Shown piece after piece: positions 1 through 7,118 of a DNA stretch of 12,157 nt (the first letter of the stretch is position 1; each line of letters starts with the position of its first letter). Position numbers and translations under genes: made by a program. This stretch comes from UBA6136 sp039795615 (lineage in GTDB: Bacteria > Pseudomonadota > Gammaproteobacteria > Methylococcales > Methylococcaceae). The notes beneath the pieces are model-generated. The model saw only the letters and a program-made list of their open reading frames with translations. It had not been told where the DNA came from and ran no database searches. The stretch is from positions 1-12,157 of the forward strand of contig JBDKLO010000119.1 in NCBI GenBank assembly GCA_039795615.1. Reading direction: 5' to 3'.

Positions 1-1172
1 ACCTCCCCAATCAACTTGGCATTGCTGTCCAGACGAAGCACATATCCCCCGATGATGTTCTTCTTGGCGGCATCCAATTCCTTATCCGTTGGGCCCTTGT
101 CCACAAATTCGCGGAGCGTCCGGACGGCGATTTCGGTGGCTTCACGAGCCGAGGCATTCTTGCTCTGAAGCCCAATCTGGTAGGGCCCCTGCACTCGCAT
201 GGGAAGGAAGTAACTGAAGGCACTATAGGCCAGGCCCTTCTTTTCACGGACCTCCTCCATGATCCTTGAAACCAATCCACTGCCCCCGAGGATGTGGTTG
301 CCCACAACCAACGCGAAATAGTCTGGATCATTGGCCTTGAGCCCCAGAACCCCTGAATACACATGGGTCTGCTCCGAGGGGAACGCCGTTGTCACAGTTT
401 CCGATCCTGAAAGTGGCGCAGGATCTTCCAAAGCGGGCTTAGGTGCCCCCTCGGGAAGACGGGCATAAACCTGAACGGCAATCGCCTCGGCCTCGGGGCG
501 CGTGACCTGCCCCACCATCACCAGAATGGCGTTGCCACGGGTATAGGCCTCTTTGTGGAAACGGGCCAGGTCCGAAGCCTTCAACTTCTCGACCGTTTCC
601 TTGACGCCCTCGACTGGGTGGGCATAGGGATGTTCGCCGTACAGCGCCTTCATGAAGGCCATCTCGCTGATCTCACCCGGGTCCTCACCTTTTTGCTGAA
701 TGCCCAGCAATACTCGATTCTTTTCCCGTTCAAAATCCTTAGTTTCGAAGCGGGGCTGACTGATCACCGTCTCGAAGACCTCCAGGGCTTCTTTGAGCTT
801 GGGGGGATCGGTCAGGGTCCTCAAGGCGACATGCGCGGAATCCCGAGTGGCTCCCGAGGACAAGATGGCCCCAATGGCATCAAGTCGCTCCGCAATCGTG
901 TCGGCATCCAAGGCACCGGCACCACTATCCAGCATCCCCGCCGTCAAGGCCCCAATTCCGAACTCCCGACCATCCCGGGCACTCCCGGCATCGAACACCA
1001 TCCGAAGATCCAGCATCGGCAGGCCTTCGGTCGGGACAAAGAGAACCCGGCCACCCGAGGGGGTGGACCAGTTCTGGATCTCCGGAACAGCCTCGGCCGA
1101 GGACACGCCGGCGAGAAGGAAAATACCCAATATCAGAAATCGCATCGTTTTGACTCGTGGACTAGCGAACAT
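1..1172 (-). CDS. M16 family peptidase-like protein, non-zinc partner subunit (3' part beyond window)
   Basis: This open frame of 390 complete codons runs off the left edge, so the C-terminus is missing. The product begins with a signal peptide (hydrophobic core about residues 11-24, small-residue cleavage region near SSAEA) and should be periplasmic. It has the M16 fold signature but no zinc site: where active members have HxxEH it reads GIGALTAGM, with Ala75, Ala78 and Gly79 in the ligand positions. It keeps the REKKGLAY segment, whose Arg309 and Tyr316 correspond to the R/Y pair that the inactive subunit of two-gene M16 peptidases contributes to the active site. The ATG at 1172 overlaps the upstream M16 gene by 11 bases and has AGGAGG five bases ahead. 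A second in-frame ATG at 1145 would give a shorter signal peptide. Function in a heteromeric protease is inferred from the family; the substrate is unknown. Confidence 0.9.
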   Translation of the reverse strand, partial: MFASPRVKTMRFLILGIFLLAGVSSAEAVPEIQNWSTPSGGRVLFVPTEGLPMLDLRMVFDAGSARDGREFGIGALTAGMLDSGAGALDADTIAERLDAIGAILSSGATRDSAHVALRTLTDPPKLKEALEVFETVISQPRFETKDFEREKNRVLLGIQQKGEDPGEISEMAFMKALYGEHPYAHPVEGVKETVEKLKASDLARFHKEAYTRGNAILVMVGQVTRPEAEAIAVQVYARLPEGAPKPALEDPAPLSGSETVTTAFPSEQTHVYSGVLGLKANDPDYFALVVGNHILGGSGLVSRIMEEVREKKGLAYSAFSYFLPMRVQGPYQIGLQSKNASAREATEIAVRTLREFVDKGPTDKELDAAKKNIIGGYVLRLDSNAKLIGE

Positions 1173-2538
1173 GACCACCTCCTATGGCGGGGGCCTCAGG
1201 AGCGGCCGCACCCTCGGGCAGCGGCAGGGGATCCAACCTTGCGACCGTCAGCCGATCCTCGATGAGGTATTTCTTGGCCGCCGCCAGAATGTCAGCCGCC
1301 GTGACCTCGTTGATACGCGCTTCGTACTCTCCGATCTTCTTCCACCCGAGACCCACCGTCTCGGCGGTCCCCAACTGCATGGCCTGGAAGAACGCCGAAT
1401 CGAGCTGATAGACATGATTGGCCAGAACCTGCGCCTTGACACGCTGTAACTCCTCTTCCGTCACCGGCTCCTCTCGAAGGCGCTTGACCTGATTCATGAG
1501 GGCCGCCTCCAGACCATCGATGGTCTGTGATTGCGATGGGGTGCCTTCAATCATGAAGAGGGTCTGAAGTCGGGCATACAGTTCGTACCCCACTCCGGTA
1601 GAGGCTGCAATCTGCTGCCCACGGACCAGATTCTTCGAGAATCGAGCACTGTTGCCGCCATCCAGGATTCCGGCAGCCACTTCCAGTGCATAAGCCTCCT
1701 TTTCATCCTGGACGGTCTTCAAAGAAGGAACCTTGAAACCCATTAAAAGATGAGGGAGCTTCGCTGGAAGCCGAACGGTCAGGCGGCGAATGCCCAACTG
1801 CTCGACTTCCTGCTCCACTCGGGGTGGGGGCAAAACACTGGGCTTCAGCCCCCCAAATTGTTTACGGGCTTCGCGGACGACATCGTCCGGGCGCACATCG
1901 CCGACAACGACCAGCGTCGCATTATTCGGTGCATACCAGAGCTGGTACCACTTTTTGACGTGGTCCAGCGAGAGATTCGTAATGTCATCGGGCCAGCCGA
2001 TGACCGGATTGCGATAGGGACTGTTGGTGTAGGCCACCGCATCAAAATGCTCCTGCAGTTTGGCGTGAGGCTGATCATCGGTGCGAAGCCTTCGCTCCTC
2101 CAGGACCACCTGATGCTCCTTGGCATATTCCGCCTCGATAAACCGGACATTGCGCATACGATCCGCCTCAAGCTCAAGGCTCACGGGGAGCTTTGAACGC
2201 TCCAGCATTTGGAAGTAGGTGGTGTAGTCCTGGCTGGTAAAGGCGTTTTCACGTCCCCCGTTGGCGGCGACGATTCTCGAAAATTCACCTGCCGGATGCC
2301 GGGCAGTGCCCTTGAACATCATGTGTTCCAGCATATGAGAAACCCCGGTCACACCGGCATACTCGCTACTGGCGCCGACCTTGTACCAAACCTGAGAGAC
2401 GACCACCGGTGCCCGATGGTCCTCCTGCACCAGAATCTTGAGTCCATTGTCGAGGCGAGTTTCAAACACCTTGGGCTCTGAAGCCGCTACAGCCATCGGC
2501 AGCGCCATCAGGGCTGCTCCCAAACAGAGGACACGCAT
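1162..2538 (-). CDS. M16 family zinc metallopeptidase (catalytic subunit, periplasmic)
   Basis: The product is a 458-residue insulinase/pitrilysin-family (M16B-like) metallopeptidase. The inverted zinc motif HMLEH is at residues 68-72, and the third ligand is a Glu in VVLEER (Glu147 or Glu148), about 76 residues later as the family requires. The downstream EADRMRN helix and the C-terminal half-domain (roughly 250-440) fit the two-domain M16 monomer of about 450 residues. A signal peptide covers residues 1-19 (MRVLCLGAALMA, then AVAAS), so it should act in the periplasm. I chose the ATG at 2538 because it starts exactly at the signal peptide and follows a GGGAG seven to eight bases upstream. 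An earlier in-frame GTG at 2631 would add a non-signal-like leader and would overlap the predicted -10 box. Its own C-terminal half lacks the R/Y signature, which is found in the partner gene. The two genes overlap by 11 bases and probably form a heterodimer. Confidence 0.95.
   Translation of the reverse strand: MRVLCLGAALMALPMAVAASEPKVFETRLDNGLKILVQEDHRAPVVVSQVWYKVGASSEYAGVTGVSHMLEHMMFKGTARHPAGEFSRIVAANGGRENAFTSQDYTTYFQMLERSKLPVSLELEADRMRNVRFIEAEYAKEHQVVLEERRLRTDDQPHAKLQEHFDAVAYTNSPYRNPVIGWPDDITNLSLDHVKKWYQLWYAPNNATLVVVGDVRPDDVVREARKQFGGLKPSVLPPPRVEQEVEQLGIRRLTVRLPAKLPHLLMGFKVPSLKTVQDEKEAYALEVAAGILDGGNSARFSKNLVRGQQIAASTGVGYELYARLQTLFMIEGTPSQSQTIDGLEAALMNQVKRLREEPVTEEELQRVKAQVLANHVYQLDSAFFQAMQLGTAETVGLGWKKIGEYEARINEVTAADILAAAKKYLIEDRLTVARLDPLPLPEGAAAPEAPAIGGGHVR
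1178..1183 (-). promoter_or_regulatory. Ribosome binding site AGGAGG for the downstream M16 gene
   Basis: On the minus strand a full AGGAGG lies five bases before the ATG at 1172, inside the 3' end of the upstream M16 gene. It supports the start at 1172 over the in-frame ATG at 1145, and it implies translational coupling across the 11-base gene overlap. Confidence 0.7.
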
Positions 2539-2586
2539 TGACCGTTCTCCCTGAAGTCCGTTTAAGTCACGAAGAGCGCCTCGGAG

Positions 2587-2606
2587 GGTCCCAGGAGGCC
2601 GGGACC
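2587..2606. repeat. Short inverted repeat (GGTCCC...GGGACC) in divergent intergenic region
   Basis: GGTCCC at 2587-2592 and GGGACC at 2601-2606 are perfect inverted copies around an 8-base spacer. They fall in the predicted leader of the M16 transcript, just downstream of its -10 box. They could form a leader hairpin or be an operator, or arise by chance in GC-rich DNA. A second small inverted repeat, GGGAA-AGG-TTCCC, lies at 2642-2654 ahead of ctaB. Confidence 0.25.
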
Positions 2607-2620
2607 GAGCGCAAGCGCGT

Positions 2621-2626
2621 ATTATA
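2621..2626 (-). promoter_or_regulatory. Putative -10 box (TATAAT) for the M16 gene pair
   Basis: The minus strand reads a perfect TATAAT here, 82 bases before the ATG at 2538, placing transcription start near 2614 and leaving a leader of roughly 75 bases. No good -35 hexamer is visible at 17-18 bases, where the sequence reads ACCTTT/CCTTTC, so the assignment rests on the -10 match and its position in the divergent gap. Confidence 0.4.
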
Positions 2627-2692
2627 GACACGCCACCCGAGGGGAAAGGTTCCCTCTCAAGTTTCCGTCGACGTCAAAAGATTCACGCCAAC

Positions 2693-3592
2693 ATGACCGA
2701 AACCGCCGTACTCAAGACCGCAATCCCCCGCTGGCGAGCCTACCTTGGACTCTGCAAGCTTCGGGTCGTCGGGGCCATCGTTTTTACCGCCATCATCGGC
2801 ATGTTCATGGCCGTTCCTGGCTGGCCCCCCCTGATCGAGAGCCTGGCAGGCGCTTTGGGTATTGGCCTCGCCGCAGCTTCAGCGGCCGCCCTGAACCATG
2901 TCTACGACCGGGAGATCGACCGCAAGATGGGGCGAACCGAAGATCGACCGCTACCCCAGTCACAACTGACCCCGAAAGCCGCCAACCGCTTTGCCTTGCT
3001 GTTAGGGCTCATCTCGATGGCGCTGCTGTGGTTTTGGACCAATCCCCTGACGGCGGTCCTGACCTTTGTGTCATTGATCGGTTATGCCGTGATCTACACC
3101 CGCTATCTGAAGCGGGTCACGACCCAGAACATCGTGATTGGCGGAGCCGCAGGCGCTGCGCCTCCGGTCTTGGGCTGGTGCGCCATCACCGGCACCATCG
3201 ACCCTCACGCCCTGCTGCTTTTCCTGTTGATTTTCATCTGGACCCCACCGCACTTCTGGCCGCTGGCTCTGGCCAAAAAGGATGAGTACCGCTTGGCTGA
3301 CATGCCGATGCTGCCGGTGATTTATGGCGATGAGGTCACCAAACTCCACATCCTCCTCTACACCATTCTGTTACTGATCTCGAGCCTCCTCCCCTATCTC
3401 ACCGGGATGAGCGGCCTCATTTATCTGGCCAGCGCACTGATTCTGGGACTCATTTTCCTGAGTTACGCCGTCCGACTGAAACGCGCCAAAGACAACCGGC
3501 TCGCGATGCGGACCTTTGGCTTCTCTCTGGTGTACCTTGCGGGCATCTTTTCAGCGCTCCTGATCGACCATTACGTGCCGATCCGCATCTGA
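2693..3592 (+). CDS. ctaB: Protoheme IX farnesyltransferase (heme O synthase)
   Basis: This 299-residue integral membrane prenyltransferase (UbiA superfamily) transfers a farnesyl group to the vinyl side chain of protoheme IX, giving heme O for terminal oxidases (also as the precursor of heme A). The diphosphate/Mg-binding motif is clear: N68 HVY D72 REI D76, followed by RTEDRPLP (81-88). Other hallmarks are TTQNIVIGG (143-151), PPVLGW (157-162), WTPPHFWPLAL (183-193) and KKDEY (195-199). Hydrophobic segments between these motifs fit the family's multiple helices and its length of about 300 residues. The ATG at 2693 is the only usable start: no in-frame ATG, GTG or TTG precedes it, and there is no clear Shine-Dalgarno sequence. 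recJ follows 5 bases after its stop. No oxidase subunit or ctaA gene lies beside it in this window. The synonym cyoE applies to the same family. Confidence 0.96.
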   Translation: MTETAVLKTAIPRWRAYLGLCKLRVVGAIVFTAIIGMFMAVPGWPPLIESLAGALGIGLAAASAAALNHVYDREIDRKMGRTEDRPLPQSQLTPKAANRFALLLGLISMALLWFWTNPLTAVLTFVSLIGYAVIYTRYLKRVTTQNIVIGGAAGAAPPVLGWCAITGTIDPHALLLFLLIFIWTPPHFWPLALAKKDEYRLADMPMLPVIYGDEVTKLHILLYTILLLISSLLPYLTGMSGLIYLASALILGLIFLSYAVRLKRAKDNRLAMRTFGFSLVYLAGIFSALLIDHYVPIRI

Positions 3593-3597
3593 CCGGC

Positions 3598-5343
3598 ATG
3601 CTGCATCACCCCCTGAAACAGGCCATTATTCGGGCTTCGACCGGACCTGTTCCATCCCTGGGATCGCTGCCTCCCCTGCTCAGCCGAATTTATGCCCATC
3701 GGGGTATCGGGGCCCCCAGCGAACTGGACCTTTCTCTCGGCCAACTGCCGGATCCTCGACTTCTTTCCGGGATGGCAGCGATGACCGAGATTCTGGTCGA
3801 AGCCATCCTGAACGACCATCGGGTTCTGGTGATCGGCGATTACGATGCCGATGGGGCGACCGCCACAGCGGTGGCGCTCCTGGGACTTCGGGCGCTGGGG
3901 CTTCGCCACATCGACTATCTGGTGCCCAATCGCTTTGAATATGGCTACGGGCTTACCCCCGAGATTGTCAGCCTCGCCAAAAATCGCTCTCCAGACCTTC
4001 TTCTGACCGTCGACAATGGCATCTCAAGCCATGACGGCGTGGCGACCGCCCGAAACGCCGGGATGAAGGTTCTAATCACCGACCACCACCTTCCCGGAGA
4101 AACGCTTCCGGCCGCCGATGCCATCGTCAATCCCAATCTGGAGGGGGATCCTTTTCCGAGCAAAGCTCTGTCTGGGGTTGGCGTCCTTTTTTATGTCTTG
4201 CTGGGACTCAGACAAACCCTAAGGGCCAAGGGCTATTTTGAGGCGGCCGGCCGTGATGAACCTCAACTAGGGCAACTCCTTGATTTCGTTGCCCTTGGCA
4301 CCGTAGCCGACGTGGTGGGACTCGATCAGACCAATCGTATTCTGATCCGGCAGGGTCTTCGGCGCATTCAATGCGATCAGGCCCACCCGGGCATCCGGGC
4401 CCTCATTGCCGTCGCCGGAAAAAAAGCCTCTGAACTCTCGGCGCAGGATCTGGGATTCACCCTCGGCCCGCGACTCAACGCCGCCGGACGACTCGATGAC
4501 ATGGCCCTTGGAATTGAATGCCTGATCGCAAGTTCTGAAGAAGCCGCCCGTCCCATGGCCGAGGCCCTCTCCACACTCAATCAGGAACGCCGGGTCATCG
4601 AGCAGCACATGCGCGATGAGGCCTTCCAGCAAATGGACCGTCTGACGCTGATCGATGAAGACCAGCCTGTGTTGTGCCTTTTTCAGGAGAGCTGGCATCA
4701 GGGCGTCGTCGGGATCGTGGCTTCGCGAATCAAGGATCGCACCCATCGACCCGTCATTGCCTTTGCCGTGAATGAGCTCAATCCCAGTGAACTCAAAGGA
4801 TCCGCCCGATCGGTTCCTGGCGTTCATATCCGGGATGTCCTGGCGGACGTCGCCACACGCCATCCCGGCCTCATTACCCGCTATGGGGGGCATGCCATGG
4901 CGGCAGGTCTTTCCCTGCCACACGCGGAACTGCCCCGTTTCACCGCGGCCGTCACCGAGGAAATGCGCCGCCGAGGCGATGATCAGGTCACGGCCATCGC
5001 CCTTCATTCCGACGGGGCCCTGCCCCCCGATCAGATCAGCCTTTCCACCGCCGAACTCCTTTTTGAGGCGGGCCCCTGGGGGCAGGGCTTTGCTGAACCC
5101 CTTTTTGATGGTGACTTTGATGTGCTGGATCTACGCATTGTAGGCGAGCGCCACCTCAAACTGACCTTGCGGCCGGAGGGGGGCGGGTCAGCCGTGGATG
5201 CCATTGCCTTCAATGTCGAAAACCCCGGCGCCTGGCTTCGCAGCCGAATGCTGAAGCTGGCTTATCGGCTGGATATCAATCGTTTTCGGGGGCGAAAGTC
5301 AGTCCAGCTTCGCATCGAATATATGGAATCCCTCGGCGCCTAA
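3598..5343 (+). CDS. recJ: Single-stranded-DNA-specific 5'-3' exonuclease RecJ
   Basis: The 581-residue product matches the usual RecJ length (about 577 in E. coli). RecJ degrades single-stranded DNA 5' to 3' in RecFOR recombination, mismatch repair and base excision repair, in the cytoplasm. The DHH phosphoesterase core is intact: DYDADGATAT (81-90), TVDNGISS (137-144), TDHH (161-164), and ALGTVADVV (232-240) with its Asp. PRLNAAGRLDDM (291-302) is also a RecJ hallmark. The C-terminal DHHA1 part carries HQGVVGIVASR (367-377), GSARSV (401-406) and the glycine-rich GGHAMAAG (430-437). An OB-fold-like tail completes the protein. The ATG lies 5 bases after the ctaB stop, so the two are probably cotranscribed; the ribosome site is weak, consistent with coupling. 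No key residue is missing. Confidence 0.97.
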   Translation: MLHHPLKQAIIRASTGPVPSLGSLPPLLSRIYAHRGIGAPSELDLSLGQLPDPRLLSGMAAMTEILVEAILNDHRVLVIGDYDADGATATAVALLGLRALGLRHIDYLVPNRFEYGYGLTPEIVSLAKNRSPDLLLTVDNGISSHDGVATARNAGMKVLITDHHLPGETLPAADAIVNPNLEGDPFPSKALSGVGVLFYVLLGLRQTLRAKGYFEAAGRDEPQLGQLLDFVALGTVADVVGLDQTNRILIRQGLRRIQCDQAHPGIRALIAVAGKKASELSAQDLGFTLGPRLNAAGRLDDMALGIECLIASSEEAARPMAEALSTLNQERRVIEQHMRDEAFQQMDRLTLIDEDQPVLCLFQESWHQGVVGIVASRIKDRTHRPVIAFAVNELNPSELKGSARSVPGVHIRDVLADVATRHPGLITRYGGHAMAAGLSLPHAELPRFTAAVTEEMRRRGDDQVTAIALHSDGALPPDQISLSTAELLFEAGPWGQGFAEPLFDGDFDVLDLRIVGERHLKLTLRPEGGGSAVDAIAFNVENPGAWLRSRMLKLAYRLDINRFRGRKSVQLRIEYMESLGA

Positions 5344-5352
5344 GGTTCTCCA

Positions 5353-6396
5353 TCAGCGCTTCACGACCTCAAGCACCTTGAAACCAATCGCCTCCTCACG
5401 TCGGACCAAGGTTCCCCCCGTCGATCCCAACTCCCCCTCATAGGGTAAGTGACGATTGGCCACCATGAAGAGCCGTCCCCCGGGACGAAGCGCCTTCATC
5501 GCCTCCGCAATGAACCGTTGGCCCAATACCGGGAGACTCCCCCGCTCACTGTGAAAGGGCGGGTTCATCACGATGAAATCAAGCCCCGAAAGCCCGGAAC
5601 CGTGAGTGACATCGGTCCAGTGAAAGCCGAGGCGAAGGCCTTGAGATGAATGCGCCTTAAGATTGATCTCGGCCGCATCCAAAGCCTTTTTCTCCACGTC
5701 GAGAAGATCCAGCGATTCAATTTTGGGGTTTCGCTCGAGAAGACTCAAAGCCAGGTACCCATTCCCAGCGCCAAAGTCAGCACCGCGACCTTCGAGACCT
5801 TGAGGGATAAAGCCCGCGAGAAGTCGAGAGCCCTCATCCGGGCGTTTCCAGCTGAACATCCCCGGTGCGCCCCAAAGCCCCCCGGGAACCATCTGTCGCA
5901 TCTCCCCGCCGGACCGCCACCCGGCAAGAAGATCCTCATCCAGCGTATCCCCATGCTTGATGGCATGAAGGACCCGGCACTTGTGCTTTGAGAAGGCATC
6001 GCACGCCCCGAACAATTCACGGACCCTTTTTTCAAGAGACCCTGCCCCAAGATCGTTGGCGGCCGCCACGACCAGATGCCCCCCCTCTTCGAGCCGCTCT
6101 GCAGCGCGCGCGAGATGAAAAAGGACTTCCTCGCGATGCTTGGTTGCAAAAACCACCGCCATCCCACAGGACTGATCGGGGTGCGCCAAGGGATCGAGAC
6201 CTTGCTCAATGAAGGGGGCCGCCAAACGGCGGTCACTTTGATAGACCCGTGGGGTCAAGCGGGTCTTGAGCCGCGAAAAGTAGGGGCCATCCACCGCCCG
6301 CTGAATCCAGACGGTTCCCTCTTGAGGAAACCCAATCTCCCCGCGGGCAACCAGAAAAGCCTCGAGGGCATGGGCCTCGCGATCGGATTCAAACAT
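5353..6396 (-). CDS. Class I SAM-dependent methyltransferase, RsmC/RlmG family (rRNA guanine-N2 methyltransferase)
   Basis: The 347-residue protein has the layout of RsmC/RlmG: a degenerate N-terminal methyltransferase-like half (about 1-165) and a catalytic C-terminal half. The SAM-binding glycine loop is ADFGAGNGYLAL (206-217). The acidic end of strand 2 is LLDVEKKAL (231-239), and the catalytic motif MNPPFH is at 277-282, as in enzymes that methylate N2 of guanine in ribosomal RNA (RsmC on 16S G1207, RlmG on 23S G1835). VANRHLPYE (312-320) is another family signature. I chose the ATG at 6396. Extending to an upstream start near 6495 would cross a predicted -10 box and overlap ccmD. Length is nearer RsmC (343) than RlmG (378), but I cannot assign the target base from sequence alone. 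It converges on recJ with a 9-base gap and diverges from ccmD. Confidence 0.88.
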   Translation of the reverse strand: MFESDREAHALEAFLVARGEIGFPQEGTVWIQRAVDGPYFSRLKTRLTPRVYQSDRRLAAPFIEQGLDPLAHPDQSCGMAVVFATKHREEVLFHLARAAERLEEGGHLVVAAANDLGAGSLEKRVRELFGACDAFSKHKCRVLHAIKHGDTLDEDLLAGWRSGGEMRQMVPGGLWGAPGMFSWKRPDEGSRLLAGFIPQGLEGRGADFGAGNGYLALSLLERNPKIESLDLLDVEKKALDAAEINLKAHSSQGLRLGFHWTDVTHGSGLSGLDFIVMNPPFHSERGSLPVLGQRFIAEAMKALRPGGRLFMVANRHLPYEGELGSTGGTLVRREEAIGFKVLEVVKR

Positions 6397-6424
6397 GGTG
6401 GATTTCTCGTCGGATAAGGTTCTG

Positions 6425-6430
6425 ATTATA
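6425..6430 (-). promoter_or_regulatory. Putative -10 box (TATAAT) for the RsmC/RlmG-family gene
   Basis: The minus strand carries a perfect TATAAT 28 bases before the ATG at 6396, implying a leader of roughly 20 bases. No convincing -35 hexamer is visible at 16-18 bases. Its position supports the shorter protein start. Confidence 0.4.
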
Positions 6431-6460
6431 GCTCTCAGAGTCAGCGAGGCTTTGAAGGCC

Positions 6461-6469
6461 TGATAGAAT
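6461..6469 (+). promoter_or_regulatory. Putative extended -10 promoter (TGaTAGAAT) for the ccmDEFGHI operon
   Basis: TGA-TAGAAT matches the extended -10 consensus TGN-TATAAT at every position but one. It places transcription start near 6476, leaving only about 14 bases before the first ccmD ATG at 6490. No -35 box is evident, as is common for extended -10 promoters. It gives the ccm operon its own promoter, facing away from the minus-strand methyltransferase promoter about 35 bases to the left. Confidence 0.38.
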
Positions 6470-6489
6470 GCAGCCCACAACAACAGGCG

Positions 6490-6666
6490 ATGCAAACCAT
6501 GAACTGGTCTGAATTTTTTGCCATGGGAGGGTATGCCACCTACGTGTGGACCTCCTATGGCCTAATGGCTGTCATCCTGATCCTCAACGTCGTGCTTCCG
6601 CTTCGGAAAAAAGCCGATGCCCTGGATAAGGCGCGTCGCTTCATCGCCCGAGGCAAAAAACCATGA
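6490..6666 (+). CDS. ccmD: Heme exporter / cytochrome c maturation protein CcmD
   Basis: This small 58-residue membrane protein is easily missed by length filters. It has the CcmD hallmarks: an N-terminal FFAMGGYATYVWTSYG segment (9-24), one transmembrane helix (about 23-38), and a highly basic cytoplasmic tail (RKKADALDKARRFIARGKK, 39-57). In System I, CcmD associates with the CcmABC export complex and is needed to release heme-loaded CcmE. The start is ambiguous between ATG 6490, whose AGG is very close, and ATG 6499, whose AGG sits 11 bases away. The longer form is reported. Its stop overlaps the ccmE start in an ATGA junction. It is the first gene of the operon here, with no ccmA, ccmB or ccmC upstream. 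Confidence 0.93.
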   Translation: MQTMNWSEFFAMGGYATYVWTSYGLMAVILILNVVLPLRKKADALDKARRFIARGKKP

Positions 6667-7118
6667 CGCCCAGACGTCGCCGGATGCTGGTGGTCAGCCT
6701 GATTCTTGCGGGCGTCGGTCTTGCGGCCTTTTTCGGCCTGACCGCGTTTCAGAAGAATCTCCTCTATTTCCTGACACCGAGCCAGGTTGCCCAAGGCGAG
6801 GCCCCGAAGGGGCACTCCTTCCGCATTGGGGGTCTGGTCGTCAAAGGAACCGTCAGGCGCGCGCCGGACACCCTGGAGGTCCACTTCGATCTCACCGATG
6901 GCAACCGAACCGTGGGGGTGAGTTACACCGGAATCCTCCCCGATCTTTTCCGTGAAGGCCAGGGCATCATTGCCATTGGAAAGCTCTCGGAAACGGGGGT
7001 CTTCGAGGCCAGTGAAGTTCTTGCCAAGCACGACGAAAACTATATGCCCCCCGAAGTCGCCGAATCCCTCAAAGCGACCGGCCAAATGCCCCAGCCTCCG
7101 GAAGGAACCAAAAAATGA
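6663..7118 (+). CDS. ccmE: Cytochrome c maturation heme chaperone CcmE
   Basis: The 151-residue product is the periplasmic heme chaperone of System I cytochrome c maturation. It has a basic N-terminus (TPRRRR), a single membrane anchor (about 8-28) and a periplasmic OB-fold domain (about 35-130). Near its end lies the heme-binding motif LAKHDENYMPPEV (120-132). His123 is the residue expected to bind heme covalently and Tyr127 the axial ligand, equivalent to His130 and Tyr134 of the E. coli protein. The tail is proline-rich and flexible, as usual. Its ATG overlaps the ccmD stop, and its TGA overlaps the ccmF start (ATGA at 7115-7118). Heme should be loaded by CcmC and CcmD and handed to CcmF. 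Confidence 0.97.
   Translation: MTPRRRRMLVVSLILAGVGLAAFFGLTAFQKNLLYFLTPSQVAQGEAPKGHSFRIGGLVVKGTVRRAPDTLEVHFDLTDGNRTVGVSYTGILPDLFREGQGIIAIGKLSETGVFEASEVLAKHDENYMPPEVAESLKATGQMPQPPEGTKK

Noticed and set aside
555..1265. A 236-codon open frame on the plus strand opposite the two M16 genes.
   Set aside because: It lies antisense to the coding frame with signal peptide and M16 motifs, spans the junction of two genes, and its translation has no recognisable domain. Long antisense frames are common in GC-rich coding DNA.
4267..5007. A 246-codon minus-strand open frame inside recJ.
   Set aside because: It is fully covered by the conserved RecJ frame on the other strand, and its product shows no recognisable motif.
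5341..5360. A bidirectional terminator between recJ and the methyltransferase gene.
   Set aside because: The gap is only 9 bases, and no GC-rich hairpin with a T-run is visible there.
6397..6495. A longer N-terminus for the RsmC/RlmG-family protein starting near 6495.
   Set aside because: The extra residues are not family-like, cross a TATAAT at 6425-6430, and would overlap the ccmD start. The ATG at 6396 gives a normal length.
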